From the NCBI RefSeq assembly GCF_023544445.1, contig NZ_JALPVJ010000005.1, positions 62,001 through 126,000 on the forward strand: 64,000 bases of DNA, in the 5' to 3' direction. Origin of the DNA: Actinoplanes sp. M2I2. GTDB lineage: Bacteria; Actinomycetota; Actinomycetes; Mycobacteriales; Micromonosporaceae. Below, piece by piece: positions 44,501-52,955 of this stretch (positions are counted from its first letter, which is position 1; every line of letters begins with the position of its first letter). The notes beneath the pieces are model-generated. The model was not told the DNA's origin. It saw only the letters and a list, made by a program, of their open reading frames with translations, and ran no database searches. The position numbers were made by a program, and so were the translations under genes.

Positions 44501-45023
44501 ACAGACAGCGGTGCACGGCCTCGATCTCTCGCGCACGGTCGGCGATCTGCACTGCACCTTCCCGCTCGCCTTCGAGGACAGCCGCTCCCAGGGCTCAGCC
44601 GAGACGCTGACCGCGGTGGGCGAACGGCTCGCCGGTGTCCCGTCCGCGGGTCTGTCGTTCGAAGGTCTCAAGTATCTGACCGACGATCCGGACGTGCGAC
44701 AGAGCATCCGCCAGGCCCCGGCTCCGACGCTCTGGTTCAACTTCCAGGGCGAGATGCCGACGCGCAGCCGCAGCGGCCTCTTCTCCCTGAGCGCGGCCGC
44801 CATCAGTGACGTGTGGGGGCCCGAGGCCGGCGTACGGCAACCGCCGCTCTACGTCGAGTGCGCGGTCGTCGGCGGCACGACCCGCATCGTCTGGGAATAC
44901 TCCCCCCGGCAGCTGTGGTGGACCGGGGCCGAGATCGATCAGTGGATGACCCGGTTCCGGGACGAGCTTCACCACCTGGCCCGGAGGGGCACGGGTTTCC
45001 CGGTCCGTCAGACGTCACGGTAG
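41574..45023 (+). CDS. Fatty acyl-AMP ligase - carrier - condensation domain protein (NRPS/PKS-like)
   Basis: 1149 aa, three domains. Residues about 1-590 are a fatty acyl-AMP ligase: YLQYTSGSTSEPRGVVVRHRN, GWVPLFHDMGLAGG, YGMAEA, FLRTGDLG, and KTTSGKLRRTQ at the end. Residues about 620-695 are a phosphopantetheine carrier, Ser654 in VGLDSLG. Residues about 710-1140 are a condensation-like domain with H832-LVV-D836, but the motif reads NHLVVDR where HHxxxDG is usual. The protein could activate a fatty acid as AMP ester, load it on its own carrier and condense or transfer it to an acceptor. No further NRPS/PKS module lies nearby. ATG 41574 chosen for fold start. Confidence 0.88.
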   Translation: MSASLLTTMAERLDAAPGAPLYTFLDRHGKEIDAADRQEIVRRAAGTADFLQAAGVAPGDRVLLIFPPDGLEFVASFFGCMLLGAIAVPVASPDPRHLDRELPKLRHIAEDSGARVALTHAKYRALTTLASVRDGVAGRWRGRETSAWPELDWLLSNRVRRADPEAAAARLARAAARFGPDDVVYLQYTSGSTSEPRGVVVRHRNLTHNLELIARNTRVDSESVLVGWVPLFHDMGLAGGILNAMYTGARCIAFSSTTFLDSPRLWLEAIDRYRGTHIAGPNFGYDYVLRGLRDGDSFDLSSVRSTLQGGEPMLVATMDRFEAALGPMGFDPASFGNVYGMAEAVLFVCGRVGRKPTLLHGDRALLDRDGVIVAPAPGAPAVTLVGSGVPDAEWGVSVIAVDPVTRRPRPPYAVGELWVSSPSVSSGYWGRTEEENAAVFAARPATGNGPDDGRLFLRTGDLGVIGDDGEVFICGRLKDIIIVGGRNIHPQDLEATVVAADPILRPGNAVAFGVRVDGVERVVVAAELRRKVMRNSKPIPLDRAASAIRAAVTSHCGVQCHEVLLMRPDSIPKTTSGKLRRTQSKRQWTAGSLRSSAISGQRRPAWKTLPRAGPDGEPEYVLRLLQTEVAEVLQLTDPNDVSVDRPLPDVGLDSLGLIDLARRVEDRTGARIPPATSGPDSTLRAMAISLVRHFEPAPTEPGEAPDTGDVPFSAAQRHALELGQWDGCTRTVMLDVHRRLTPDRLGRAASALVARHEALRLRFRRDDGRFAQRYGDIEGSFAVESVTLDRPEALSPLLSEQHRLVSVEHGPLLRLLLIETGSRQRLFIAINHLVVDRVTLRILLDDLDQLCRLDEQGEALRLPSTSARFEVFSGWMNDFARRGAKADLEFWRTQLAVPPPATYDPLTHPGVRTDDLATARHSLPPEETRALRDVRMTGPDAGRAPLATTLLTALVRTAQRQWSCGRLVVELSGSGRQTAVHGLDLSRTVGDLHCTFPLAFEDSRSQGSAETLTAVGERLAGVPSAGLSFEGLKYLTDDPDVRQSIRQAPAPTLWFNFQGEMPTRSRSGLFSLSAAAISDVWGPEAGVRQPPLYVECAVVGGTTRIVWEYSPRQLWWTGAEIDQWMTRFRDELHHLARRGTGFPVRQTSR

Positions 45024-45085
45024 GCGGCGACCTCGTCGAGCATCGCGGCCAGGCATCGGTGGCCGCCATCCGGAGCACCCCGACG

Positions 45086-45820
45086 TCACGCCGGCAGGTC
45101 GTCGAGATCGCAGGTCGGCAGCGCTATCCAGCCCTCCCGCTGAGCGGCCTCCCGCTGCGCCGGGGTGGGCGGCAGCGTGTGGCCCAGGGCGGCGGCCCGG
45201 GCCGCCAGCGCGGCGATCACCGCGTCGAAGGCGTCGTGACTCCGCCGGCACACGGCCTCGAACGGGCCGAGCTCGAGCCAGGGGGCGGCGGCCAGCAACT
45301 CGTCCACCAGCGAGTCCTGGCCGGGCCGTTTGTAGCCGCGATGGGTCAGGCCCCACCGGCGCAGGGTCGCCGCGGGATAGACCTCGACCACCGGGCCGGC
45401 GCCCGAGCGGTCGATCGGCATTCCGGCGGCGGCCAGGTGGGACAGCAGGTTGGCGCAGCGGAAGGCCACGTAGGCGATGCGGTCGGCCGACACGCTGAGC
45501 GGGTTGAGACCGGCTTCGGCCCGGACGACCTGGTCGGTCACCCGGTAGGCGAGGCCCCGGCGCCAGGCGGCGTCGGCCGGCACCGGCCGCAGGTCGCCGT
45601 TCTGCTGCGCGGTGAGGAAGTCGACGAAGGCGGACGGCCAGCCGAGGGGGCAGTCCACGCCGGACTTGTCGGCCGCCTGGATCTCGTCGATCAGCTCGGA
45701 GTCGGTGACTCCCGTTCGCAGGCTGCGGACGGACGCCTGCCCGTCCCACTCGATGAGCGCCATCGCCGTGCGTTCATCGGCGGAGGCCAGGTCGACTCCC
45801 AGGGTCAGCACCCGGCACAC
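45086..45820 (-). CDS. DUF429-family protein (predicted RNase H-like fold)
   Basis: 244 aa. TLGVDLASADERTAMALIEWDG is the first RNase H-like strand pair with an Asp; DCPLGWP follows, and RSHDAFDAVIAALAARA carries the C-terminal Asp pair. DUF429 members are predicted nucleases of unknown role. The start overlaps the 3' end of the upstream protease gene by 47 bp, indicating coupled translation or an overlong end of one of the two. It converges on the FAAL gene. Confidence 0.8.
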   Translation of the reverse strand: MCRVLTLGVDLASADERTAMALIEWDGQASVRSLRTGVTDSELIDEIQAADKSGVDCPLGWPSAFVDFLTAQQNGDLRPVPADAAWRRGLAYRVTDQVVRAEAGLNPLSVSADRIAYVAFRCANLLSHLAAAGMPIDRSGAGPVVEVYPAATLRRWGLTHRGYKRPGQDSLVDELLAAAPWLELGPFEAVCRRSHDAFDAVIAALAARAAALGHTLPPTPAQREAAQREGWIALPTCDLDDLPA

Positions 45821-46673
45821 GATAGGCAGCGCGACGGCGCAGCGCCCACACCGCGGCCGCGACCAGCACCAGAGCCACCGGGATGAGGGCCAGCTGCAGA
45901 TACGTGGAAATCGAACGCGCGCCGGTCGCGGTGGCGGTGGCGGTGATCCAGTCGCTGATGTTGTCGGTGCGGGCGCTGAGGTCGGGGCCGGTGTGCGGGC
46001 AGCCGGGGCCGGCGCTCACCACCGCCACCAGCTCGGGACCGCCGGGGGTCGAGCGGAAGTACGGGCCGCCCGAGTCGTGCGGGCACGGGCTGGTGTCGTC
46101 TCGCGGGGCGATGCCGGACGTCTCGATCAGGGAATCGCCCACGGCGTCGATCGTGAAGCGGCCGGTCTGCATCCGTGTCGCCGGCGTCTGGCCGGCGGTC
46201 AGGCCGAACCCGGTCAGGCGGACGGTCTCGCCGGGGGACGGCGGGACCGTGGCGACCCGCAGCGGTGTGATGTCGGTGACCGCCGAGCCCAGTTCGGCCA
46301 GGGCCACGTCGGCCGTCTCCGACTGGTGGACCGCCACGACCTCGACCACGTGACCGCCGCGGCCGCCGGTGACCTGAGTGCGGCCGATCGTCGCGGTGGT
46401 GCGTTCGGCCACCGGACGGCTGACCCTGCGCCCGCCGGTGTCGCGGAAGCAATGGCCCGCGGTGACGACCCAGGTAGGGGCGATCAGCGCGCCTGAGCAG
46501 GAGCTGTCCCGGCTGCCGTGGTCGGGCGTGGGCAGGCCGGTCATCGTCAGCAGGACCGAGAAGGGATAGGCGCCCTCGCGCGCGTTCTCCCCGTTCGCGA
46601 TGGCCGAGGCGGGACTCGCGAGACCCACGACGACCATCATCGCGGCCGCCGTCGCGGCGAGAAATCTGATCAC
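45774..46673 (-). CDS. Secreted, C-terminally anchored trypsin-like serine protease
   Basis: 299 aa. Signal peptide (cleavage near ASPASA), then an S1 domain with His in VVTAGHC, Asp in ADVALAEL and Ser in CPHDSGGP. The residue before the DSGGP motif is His where Gly is usual, which may change the oxyanion region. A membrane helix (LALIPVALVLVAAAVWAL) and a basic tail end the protein, so it stays on the outer membrane face. It is divergent from the two-component system at 46760. Confidence 0.88.
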   Translation of the reverse strand: MIRFLAATAAAMMVVVGLASPASAIANGENAREGAYPFSVLLTMTGLPTPDHGSRDSSCSGALIAPTWVVTAGHCFRDTGGRRVSRPVAERTTATIGRTQVTGGRGGHVVEVVAVHQSETADVALAELGSAVTDITPLRVATVPPSPGETVRLTGFGLTAGQTPATRMQTGRFTIDAVGDSLIETSGIAPRDDTSPCPHDSGGPYFRSTPGGPELVAVVSAGPGCPHTGPDLSARTDNISDWITATATATGARSISTYLQLALIPVALVLVAAAVWALRRRAAYRVPGADPGSRPGLRR

Positions 46674-46759
46674 GAGAGCAATGATGCGGAGCCACCCGTT
46701 ACCCCGGCGTCAGCGGCGTCCTTACCGATCTTTTATGGAAACTGTGCGAGCGTGGAACC

Positions 46760-47419
46760 GTGCGGGTGCTGCTGGCGGAGGACGAGCGGGTACTGGCCGA
46801 CACGGTGGCCGAGGGGCTGCGCCGGTTGGCGATGGCCGTCGACGTCGTCTACGACGGCGAGGCGGCGATCGAACGGCTCGGCGTCAACCGCTACGACGTC
46901 GCCGTGCTCGACCGGGACATGCCGCGGCGCACCGGCGACGAGGTGTGCCGGTGGATCACCGAGAGCGGATCGGGCACCAAGGTGTTGCTGCTCACGGCGG
47001 CCGCGGGCATCCGCGACCGGGTCGAGGGGCTCGGGCTGGGCGCCGACGACTACCTGACCAAGCCGTTCGCGTTCGCCGAGCTGGTCGCGCGGCTGCAGGC
47101 GCTGTCGCGGCGGTCGGGCCCGGCGCTGCCGCCCGTGCTCGAGCAGGACGGCGTGGTGCTCGACGTCGCGCGGCACACGGCGAGCCGGGACGGGGAGGTG
47201 CTGTCGCTGTCACCCAAGGAGTTCGCCGTGCTGCACGTGCTGCTGCGGGCCGGCGGGCGGGTGGTCAGCGCCGAGGACCTGCTCGAACAGGCGTGGGACG
47301 AGAACACCGACCCCTTCACCAACACCGTACGGATGACCGTGATGACGCTGCGGCGCAAACTCGGCGATCCCTCCGTAATCCACACCGTGCCGCGGGCCGG
47401 CTATCGGCTCGGCTCATGA
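46760..47419 (+). CDS. OmpR-family response regulator
   Basis: 219 aa. Receiver domain with acidic EDE, phosphoacceptor Asp in VAVLDRDMPRRTG, LLLTAAAG and LTKPFAF. The C-terminal winged helix is LSPKEFAVLHVLLRAGGRVVSAEDLLEQAWDE and VRMTVMTLRRKLG. GTG start. Its stop overlaps the kinase start (ATGA). Divergent from the anchored protease, which may be a target (inference). Confidence 0.93.
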   Translation: MRVLLAEDERVLADTVAEGLRRLAMAVDVVYDGEAAIERLGVNRYDVAVLDRDMPRRTGDEVCRWITESGSGTKVLLLTAAAGIRDRVEGLGLGADDYLTKPFAFAELVARLQALSRRSGPALPPVLEQDGVVLDVARHTASRDGEVLSLSPKEFAVLHVLLRAGGRVVSAEDLLEQAWDENTDPFTNTVRMTVMTLRRKLGDPSVIHTVPRAGYRLGS

Positions 47420-48477
47420 GGCGGCGCCTGCTGGTGCTGTGCGCGATCGTGATCGTCGCCGGTCTCTTCGTACGCCCGGTCGCCTCGACCCTGCTGTCGG
47501 TGTGGTGGGACGTCACGCCGGGCTGGTGCCTGCCACCGGAACCGGACAGCTCCGACCTGATCTGCCGGCAGCTGTTCCGCCGTCCCAGCATCCCGGTGAT
47601 CGTCGCCACGGCCATCGTGCTGGCGGCGCTGCTGGCGGCCTGCTACCCGCTGATCCGCTGGTGCCTGCAGCCGTTGCGCGATCTGACGCCGGTGATCGCG
47701 AACGTCGGCCCGCAGAATCTCGGCTACCGGCTGCGCCCCGGCGACGGGCACGACGAGCTGGCCGTGCTGGGCCGCTCGATCGACGAGATGATGGACCGGA
47801 TCGCCGTCGGCTACGAGGCCCAGCGCCGGTTCGCCGCGGACGCCTCGCACGAGTTGCGCACCCCGCTCGCCGTCCAGCGGACGCTGATCGAGGTCGGGCT
47901 GGCCCGCACCCTCGGACCGGAGCAGCTGGAACTGCTGGCGGCGCAACTGCTCGAGACCAACGAGCGCAACGAGCGCCTGATCGAGGGTCTGCTGGTGCTC
48001 AGCGAGAGCGATCGGGGGCTGGTCTCCCGTACGCCGCTGCGGCTGGACCAGATCGCCGCGGAGGTTCTCGAGGCCCATCGGGCCCGGGCCGCCGAGGCCG
48101 GCCTCACGATCACCAGCGAGCTGTCGCCGCGGGTCGTGCTGGGCGAGCGCGTGCTGCTGGAACGGCTGGTCACCAACCTCGTGCAGAACGCGATCAAGTA
48201 CAACCGGGCCGGCGGCGTCATCGACGTGCGGGTCGGCGACGAGCCGGCGCTGGTCGTGGCCAACACCGGCGACGACGTGCCGCCCGACGAGGTGCCGGCG
48301 CTGTTCGAGCCGTTCCGCCGGCTGAGCGGCGCCCGCATCGACCACAGCGGCGGCGCCGGTCTCGGGCTGTCCATCGCACGCTCTATCACCCGCGCCCACG
48401 ACGGCATCATCGCCGCCTCCTCCACCGGCCACGACGGCCTGCGGGTTCAGGTGACCCTCCCCCGAGCCCTCCCCTGA
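47416..48477 (+). CDS. Sensor histidine kinase
   Basis: 353 aa. Two membrane helices (about residues 5-25 and 58-80) flank a short extracellular loop with two Cys. A HAMP domain follows, then HisKA with DASHELRTPLAVQ (phosphoacceptor His) and HATPase motifs LVTNLVQNAIKYNRAGG, VANTGDDV and GAGLGLSIARSI. Pairs with the regulator whose stop it overlaps by 4 nt. The small loop suggests an envelope or membrane signal. Confidence 0.93.
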   Translation: MRRRLLVLCAIVIVAGLFVRPVASTLLSVWWDVTPGWCLPPEPDSSDLICRQLFRRPSIPVIVATAIVLAALLAACYPLIRWCLQPLRDLTPVIANVGPQNLGYRLRPGDGHDELAVLGRSIDEMMDRIAVGYEAQRRFAADASHELRTPLAVQRTLIEVGLARTLGPEQLELLAAQLLETNERNERLIEGLLVLSESDRGLVSRTPLRLDQIAAEVLEAHRARAAEAGLTITSELSPRVVLGERVLLERLVTNLVQNAIKYNRAGGVIDVRVGDEPALVVANTGDDVPPDEVPALFEPFRRLSGARIDHSGGAGLGLSIARSITRAHDGIIAASSTGHDGLRVQVTLPRALP

Positions 48478-48491
48478 CGACAGCGCCACCG

Positions 48492-48525
48492 ACGCCCCCC
48501 ACCGCTCCGGTGACGGGGCGTTTTT
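48492..48525 (+). terminator. Terminator of the two-component operon
   Basis: ACGCCCC and GGGGCGT outer stem, CACCG-CTC-CGGTG inner stem, followed by TTTTT. Confidence 0.88.
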
Positions 48526-48712
48526 GCTGCGTTCCCGACATCAGCCGTTGACGAAGTAGTGACGTATCTGAAACCTTGGATGCCTGTTCACGAAAAAACT
48601 CGGCAGCTACTACGAAATTCCGATGCAGCTTCGTGGCAGAAGTCCCCCGTCCCCCGGTGGTCGTCGAGCCCCCGAACCTCGGCGACCCCGCGCGCACAGC
48701 AAAGAGGACTTC

Positions 48713-51700
48713 ATGAGAGGACGTCTCTTCACCGGCATCCTGGCGGCGGCACTGGTCGCCACCGGGATCTCCGCTCCCGCGTACGCGGCGGGCGGACCCA
48801 ACCTCGCGCAGGGCAAGGCCGCGACGGCCAGCGGCGTCAACGGGCCCTACGGCGCCGGCAACGTCACCGACGGCAACGCCGGCTCCTACTGGGAAAGCCC
48901 CAACAACTCGTTCCCGCAGTGGGTGCAGGTCGACCTGGGCAGCAGCGTCGCGATCGACCAGGTCAAGCTCAAGCTGCCGGCGCCGGCCGACTGGGCCACC
49001 CGCACGCAGACGCTGAGCGTGCAGGGCAGCACCACCACCAGTTCCTGGAACACGCTGTCGGCCAGTGCCGGGCGCACCTTCAACCCGGCCAGCGGCAACA
49101 CCGTCACCATCGACTTCACCGCCGCGACTGTCCGCTACGTCCGGGTGACCATCACGGCCAACACCGGCTGGCCGGCGGGCCAGTTGTCCGAGGTCGAGGT
49201 GTACGGCGTCGCCGGCCAGCCCGACCCGGACCCCGACCCCGACCCGCCGACCGGCGCCAACCTGGCCGCCGGCAAGGCCATGGAGGCGTCGAACAACGTC
49301 TTCAACTTCGTCGCCGCCAACGCCAACGACAACAACCTGGCCAGCTACTGGGAGTCGACCGGCTTCCCGGCCACGCTGACCGCCAAGCTCGGCTCCGACG
49401 CCAACGTCACCGGGGTGGTGGTCAAGCTCAACCCGGATCCGGCCTGGGGCCCGCGCACCCAGGCCATCCAGGTGCTCGGCCGGGCGCAGGGCGCCGCGAC
49501 ATACACCTCGCTCAAGGCCCGCGCCGACTACGCCTTCGGATCGGGCAACACGGTGACCATCCCGGTCACGGGCCGGGTCGCCGACCTGCAGCTCCAGTTC
49601 TTCAGCAACACGGGCGCCCCCGGCGCCCAGGTCGCCGAGCTGCAGGTGCTGGGCTCCTGGGCGCCCGCGGCCGACCTCGTCGTGACCTCGCTGACGTGGA
49701 CACCCACCACACCGGACGAGTCGTCCACCATCACCGCGTCGGCCACCGTACGGAACTCCGGAACCGTCGCCTCGGCGGCGACCACGGTGGACGTGCGCCT
49801 CAACGGAAACACGGTCGGCAGCACGAACGTCGGCGCGCTCGCGGCCGGCGCGTCGAGCACCGTCACGGTCAACGCGGGACGGCGGGCCCAGGGCAGCTAC
49901 CAGGTCTCGGCCGTCGTCGACCCGGCGAACACCGTGGCCGAGACCGACAACAGCAACAACACGTACACGTCGCCGGCCGCGCTCGTCGTGGGGCAGGCGC
50001 CGGGCCCGGACCTGCAGGTCCTGGCGGTCACCCCGAACCCGGCCAACCCGTCGGCGGGCGCGCCGGTCAGCTTCGCGGTGCAGGTCAACAACCGCGGCAC
50101 GAGCGCGGCCGCGGCCAGCGTCACGCGGGTGGTGGCGGGCAGCACGACGCTCAACGCCACCACCGGCGCCATCGCCGCCGGTGCGACCGTCACCGTGAAC
50201 GCCGGCCCGTGGACGGCCAGCAGCGGCGGCGCGACCGTCACGGCCACGGCCGACGCCACCAACGTGGTGGCCGAGACGAACGAGAACAACAACTCCCGTA
50301 CGCAGTCGATCGTGGTCGGGCGGGGTGCGGCCACCCCGTACACCTCCTACGAGGCCGAGGCCGGGCGGCACAACGGCACCCTGGTCCAGGCGGACGCGCT
50401 GCGCACGTTCGGGCACACCAACTTCGGCACCGAGTCGTCGGGCCGCAAGTCGATCCGCCTGAACAGCACCGGCCAGTTCGTCGAGGTCACCTCGGTCAAC
50501 CAGGCCAACTCGATCGTCGTGCGCAACTCGATCCCGGACGCCCCGGGCGGCGGTGGCCTCACCGCGACGATCAGCCTCTACGCGAACGACCAGTTCGTGC
50601 AGAAGCTGACGCTGTCGTCGCGCTACAGCTGGCTCTACGGCACGACCGACGACACCGAGTCGCTGTCGAACACCCCGTCGGCCGACGCCCGCCGGCTCTT
50701 CGACGAGTCGCACGCCCTGCTGTCCTCGTCGTACCCGGCCGGCACCCGCTTCAAGCTGCAGCGCGACTCCGGCGACACGGCGTCGTTCTACATCATCGAC
50801 CTGGTCGACCTCGAGCAGGTGGCGCCGGCCGCGTCGCAGCCGGCCGGGTGCACGTCCATCACCACGTACGGCGCGGTGCCGAACGACGGCATCGACGACA
50901 CGGCCGCGATCCAGCGGGCCGTTACCGACGACCAGAACGGCGTGATCGGCTGCGTCTGGATCCCGGCCGGCCAGTGGCGCCAGGAGCAGAAGATCCTCTC
51001 GCCCGACCCGGCCCGCGGGCAGTGGAACCAGAAGGGCATCCGGAACGTGGTGATCCGCGGCGCCGGCCTGTGGCACACGCAGCTCTACACGAACACCGAG
51101 CCGCAGAACGTGGTCGGCAACATCAACCACCCGCACGAGGGCAACGTCGGCTTCGACATCGACGACAACACGCAGATCTCCGACCTGGCGATCTTCGGCA
51201 TGACGACGAACCGGGCCAACCGCGGCCACGGCATCAACGGCCGGCTGGGCAAGAACACGAAGATCAGCAACGTGTGGATCGAGCACGTCAACGTCGGCGC
51301 CTGGGTCGGCCGCGACTACTCGGACACGCCGGCCTACTGGAACCCGGGCGACGGGCTCGAGTTCAGCGGCATGCGCATCCGGGACACGTACGCCGACGGC
51401 ATCAACTTCTCCAACGGCACGCGCAACTCGCGGGTGTTCAACTCGACCTTCCGGACGACCGGTGACGACTCACTGGCCGTGTGGGCGAACCCCCGCGTCA
51501 AGGACGCGTCCACGGACGCCGCTTCCAACAACCACTTCGTCAACAACACGGTGCAGCTGCCGTGGCGGGCGAACGGCATCGCCATCTACGGCGGGTCGAA
51601 CAACTCGGCCGAGAACAACCTGATCTTCGACACGATGAACTACCCCGGCATCATGCTGGCGACCGACCACGACCCGCTGCCGTTCGGCGGGACGACGCTG

Positions 51701-52051
51701 CTCGCCAACAACGGCCTCTACCGGGCCGGTGGGGTGTTCTGGAACGAGGACCAGGAGTTCGGCGCGATCACGCTGTTCCCGTCGGGCAAGGACATCACCG
51801 GCGTCACCATCCGGGACACCGAGATCATCGATTCGACGTACGACGGCATCCAGTTCAAGACCGGCGGCGGAAACATGCCGAACGTCGCCGTCACCAACGT
51901 CAAGATCGACAAGTCGAACAACGGCGCCGGCATCCTCGCGATGAGCGGCGCCCGCGGCAACGCCAACCTGACGAACGTCTCCATCACGAACTCGGCCGAC
52001 GGGAACATCGTCGTCCAGCCGGGCTCACAGTTCGTCGTCAACGGCGGCTGA
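48713..52051 (+). CDS. Secreted multidomain alpha-1,3-glucanase (GH87 type)
   Basis: 1112 aa. Signal peptide (to about residue 25), two discoidin-like F5/8C carbohydrate-binding domains (about 28-170 and 180-320; both open NLA.GKA and contain SYWES), two CARDB/Ig-like domains (about 320-535) and a CBM35/6-like module (YEAEAG, about 545-700). A right-handed beta-helix catalytic domain ends the protein. The helix has Asp895 (YADGIN) and Asp918-Asp919 (TGDDS). The 23-24 residue spacing equals that of the catalytic Asp residues reported for the GH87 enzyme Agl-FH1/KA. Likely degrades fungal or biofilm alpha-1,3-glucan. SD AAAGAGGA. Confidence 0.87.
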   Translation: MRGRLFTGILAAALVATGISAPAYAAGGPNLAQGKAATASGVNGPYGAGNVTDGNAGSYWESPNNSFPQWVQVDLGSSVAIDQVKLKLPAPADWATRTQTLSVQGSTTTSSWNTLSASAGRTFNPASGNTVTIDFTAATVRYVRVTITANTGWPAGQLSEVEVYGVAGQPDPDPDPDPPTGANLAAGKAMEASNNVFNFVAANANDNNLASYWESTGFPATLTAKLGSDANVTGVVVKLNPDPAWGPRTQAIQVLGRAQGAATYTSLKARADYAFGSGNTVTIPVTGRVADLQLQFFSNTGAPGAQVAELQVLGSWAPAADLVVTSLTWTPTTPDESSTITASATVRNSGTVASAATTVDVRLNGNTVGSTNVGALAAGASSTVTVNAGRRAQGSYQVSAVVDPANTVAETDNSNNTYTSPAALVVGQAPGPDLQVLAVTPNPANPSAGAPVSFAVQVNNRGTSAAAASVTRVVAGSTTLNATTGAIAAGATVTVNAGPWTASSGGATVTATADATNVVAETNENNNSRTQSIVVGRGAATPYTSYEAEAGRHNGTLVQADALRTFGHTNFGTESSGRKSIRLNSTGQFVEVTSVNQANSIVVRNSIPDAPGGGGLTATISLYANDQFVQKLTLSSRYSWLYGTTDDTESLSNTPSADARRLFDESHALLSSSYPAGTRFKLQRDSGDTASFYIIDLVDLEQVAPAASQPAGCTSITTYGAVPNDGIDDTAAIQRAVTDDQNGVIGCVWIPAGQWRQEQKILSPDPARGQWNQKGIRNVVIRGAGLWHTQLYTNTEPQNVVGNINHPHEGNVGFDIDDNTQISDLAIFGMTTNRANRGHGINGRLGKNTKISNVWIEHVNVGAWVGRDYSDTPAYWNPGDGLEFSGMRIRDTYADGINFSNGTRNSRVFNSTFRTTGDDSLAVWANPRVKDASTDAASNNHFVNNTVQLPWRANGIAIYGGSNNSAENNLIFDTMNYPGIMLATDHDPLPFGGTTLLANNGLYRAGGVFWNEDQEFGAITLFPSGKDITGVTIRDTEIIDSTYDGIQFKTGGGNMPNVAVTNVKIDKSNNGAGILAMSGARGNANLTNVSITNSADGNIVVQPGSQFVVNGG

Positions 52052-52073
52052 GGTTGTGCGGCTGACGTTTTGA

Positions 52074-52119
52074 GGTGCGGCGCCGTCCCCGGGCCGGGAA
52101 GTGGGGGCGGCGCCGCACC
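52074..52119. terminator. Bidirectional terminator hairpin
   Basis: GGTGCGGCGCCG and CGGCGCCGCACC, a perfect 12-bp stem around a 22-nt GC-rich loop, between the convergent GH87 gene and the small gene at 52138. Confidence 0.8.
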
Positions 52120-52137
52120 GGTCTTCGGACCAGCCGG

Positions 52138-52425
52138 TCAGAGGCCGGACGGCGTGCCCGGGCTGTCGTCGGTGGAACCCTGCCCGAAGCGGCTGGGCCG
52201 CCCCGCCACCGCCGGATCGGGCGACAGGTTGGGCTGCCCGCCCTGCTCCCCCGCCTGCGGCTGGTGTTCCTCGTCCGGGTCGTACGCCAATGGCTTGTCG
52301 GTCTTGCTGCTGCCGGCACCCTCGGCCGCGCGGCGCTCTCCGATGCTGCCGTCCCCGACGGCCGTAGGCTCACTGCCCTCGTTCATCGGACTGTCGGCGC
52401 CGACACCCCACGGTTGCTCGCTCAT
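52138..52425 (-). CDS. Small hydrophilic, disordered protein of unknown function
   Basis: 95 aa, rich in Gly, Ser, Pro, Asp and Glu, with no hydrophobic core or motif. It starts MSEQPWGVGADSPMNEGSEP. Codon bias and a terminator at its 3' end support it as a real gene. Confidence 0.55.
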   Translation of the reverse strand: MSEQPWGVGADSPMNEGSEPTAVGDGSIGERRAAEGAGSSKTDKPLAYDPDEEHQPQAGEQGGQPNLSPDPAVAGRPSRFGQGSTDDSPGTPSGL

Positions 52426-52523
52426 GGGCGCCGCATACCCGTGTTCGGCCCGATCATTCGGCTCGTTTGCGGGGGATCTCCCCGGGTATCCCGACCGTCC
52501 ACCGTGACCCGAGGGGACCGACC

Positions 52524-52955
52524 GTGCGGAACAACGTGCTGTCCGGGGCGTTGCTGGGGGTCGGGATCGCGGCGTTCGTCGACGAGACCGTCTTCCACCA
52601 ACTGCTGCACTGGCACCACTTCTACGACAAGTCGACGCCGGCTGTCGGGCTCGTCTCCGACGGGGTGTTCCACGCCGCGAGCTTCTTCGCCACCGTGGCC
52701 TCGCTCTTCCTGCTCTCCTCGCTGCGGCGCCAGGGCGCCTTCCGGGCCCGGCCGTGGTGGGGCGGCCTGCTCACCGCGGCGGGCGCCTTCCAGCTGTACG
52801 ACGGGACGGTGCAGCACAAACTCCTGCGGCTGCACCAGATCCGGTACGAGGTGGACCTGACCGCGTACGACTGGAGCTGGAACATCGTCGCCGTGCTGCT
52901 CGTCGCCGCCGGGGTCGTCCTGCTCGCGCGTTCCCGGACCGCGGTGGCCGCTTGA
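52524..52955 (+). CDS. DUF2243 membrane protein
   Basis: 143 aa with four membrane helices and conserved His-rich motifs at helix ends: DETVFHQLLHWHHFYD and DGTVQHKLLRLHQIR. This is the DUF2243 family, often encoded beside CtaG-like proteins; a metal- or heme-related role is suspected but unproven. GTG start (VRNNVLSG) with GAGGGG upstream; its TGA overlaps the TTG of the next gene. Confidence 0.85.
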   Translation: MRNNVLSGALLGVGIAAFVDETVFHQLLHWHHFYDKSTPAVGLVSDGVFHAASFFATVASLFLLSSLRRQGAFRARPWWGGLLTAAGAFQLYDGTVQHKLLRLHQIRYEVDLTAYDWSWNIVAVLLVAAGVVLLARSRTAVAA

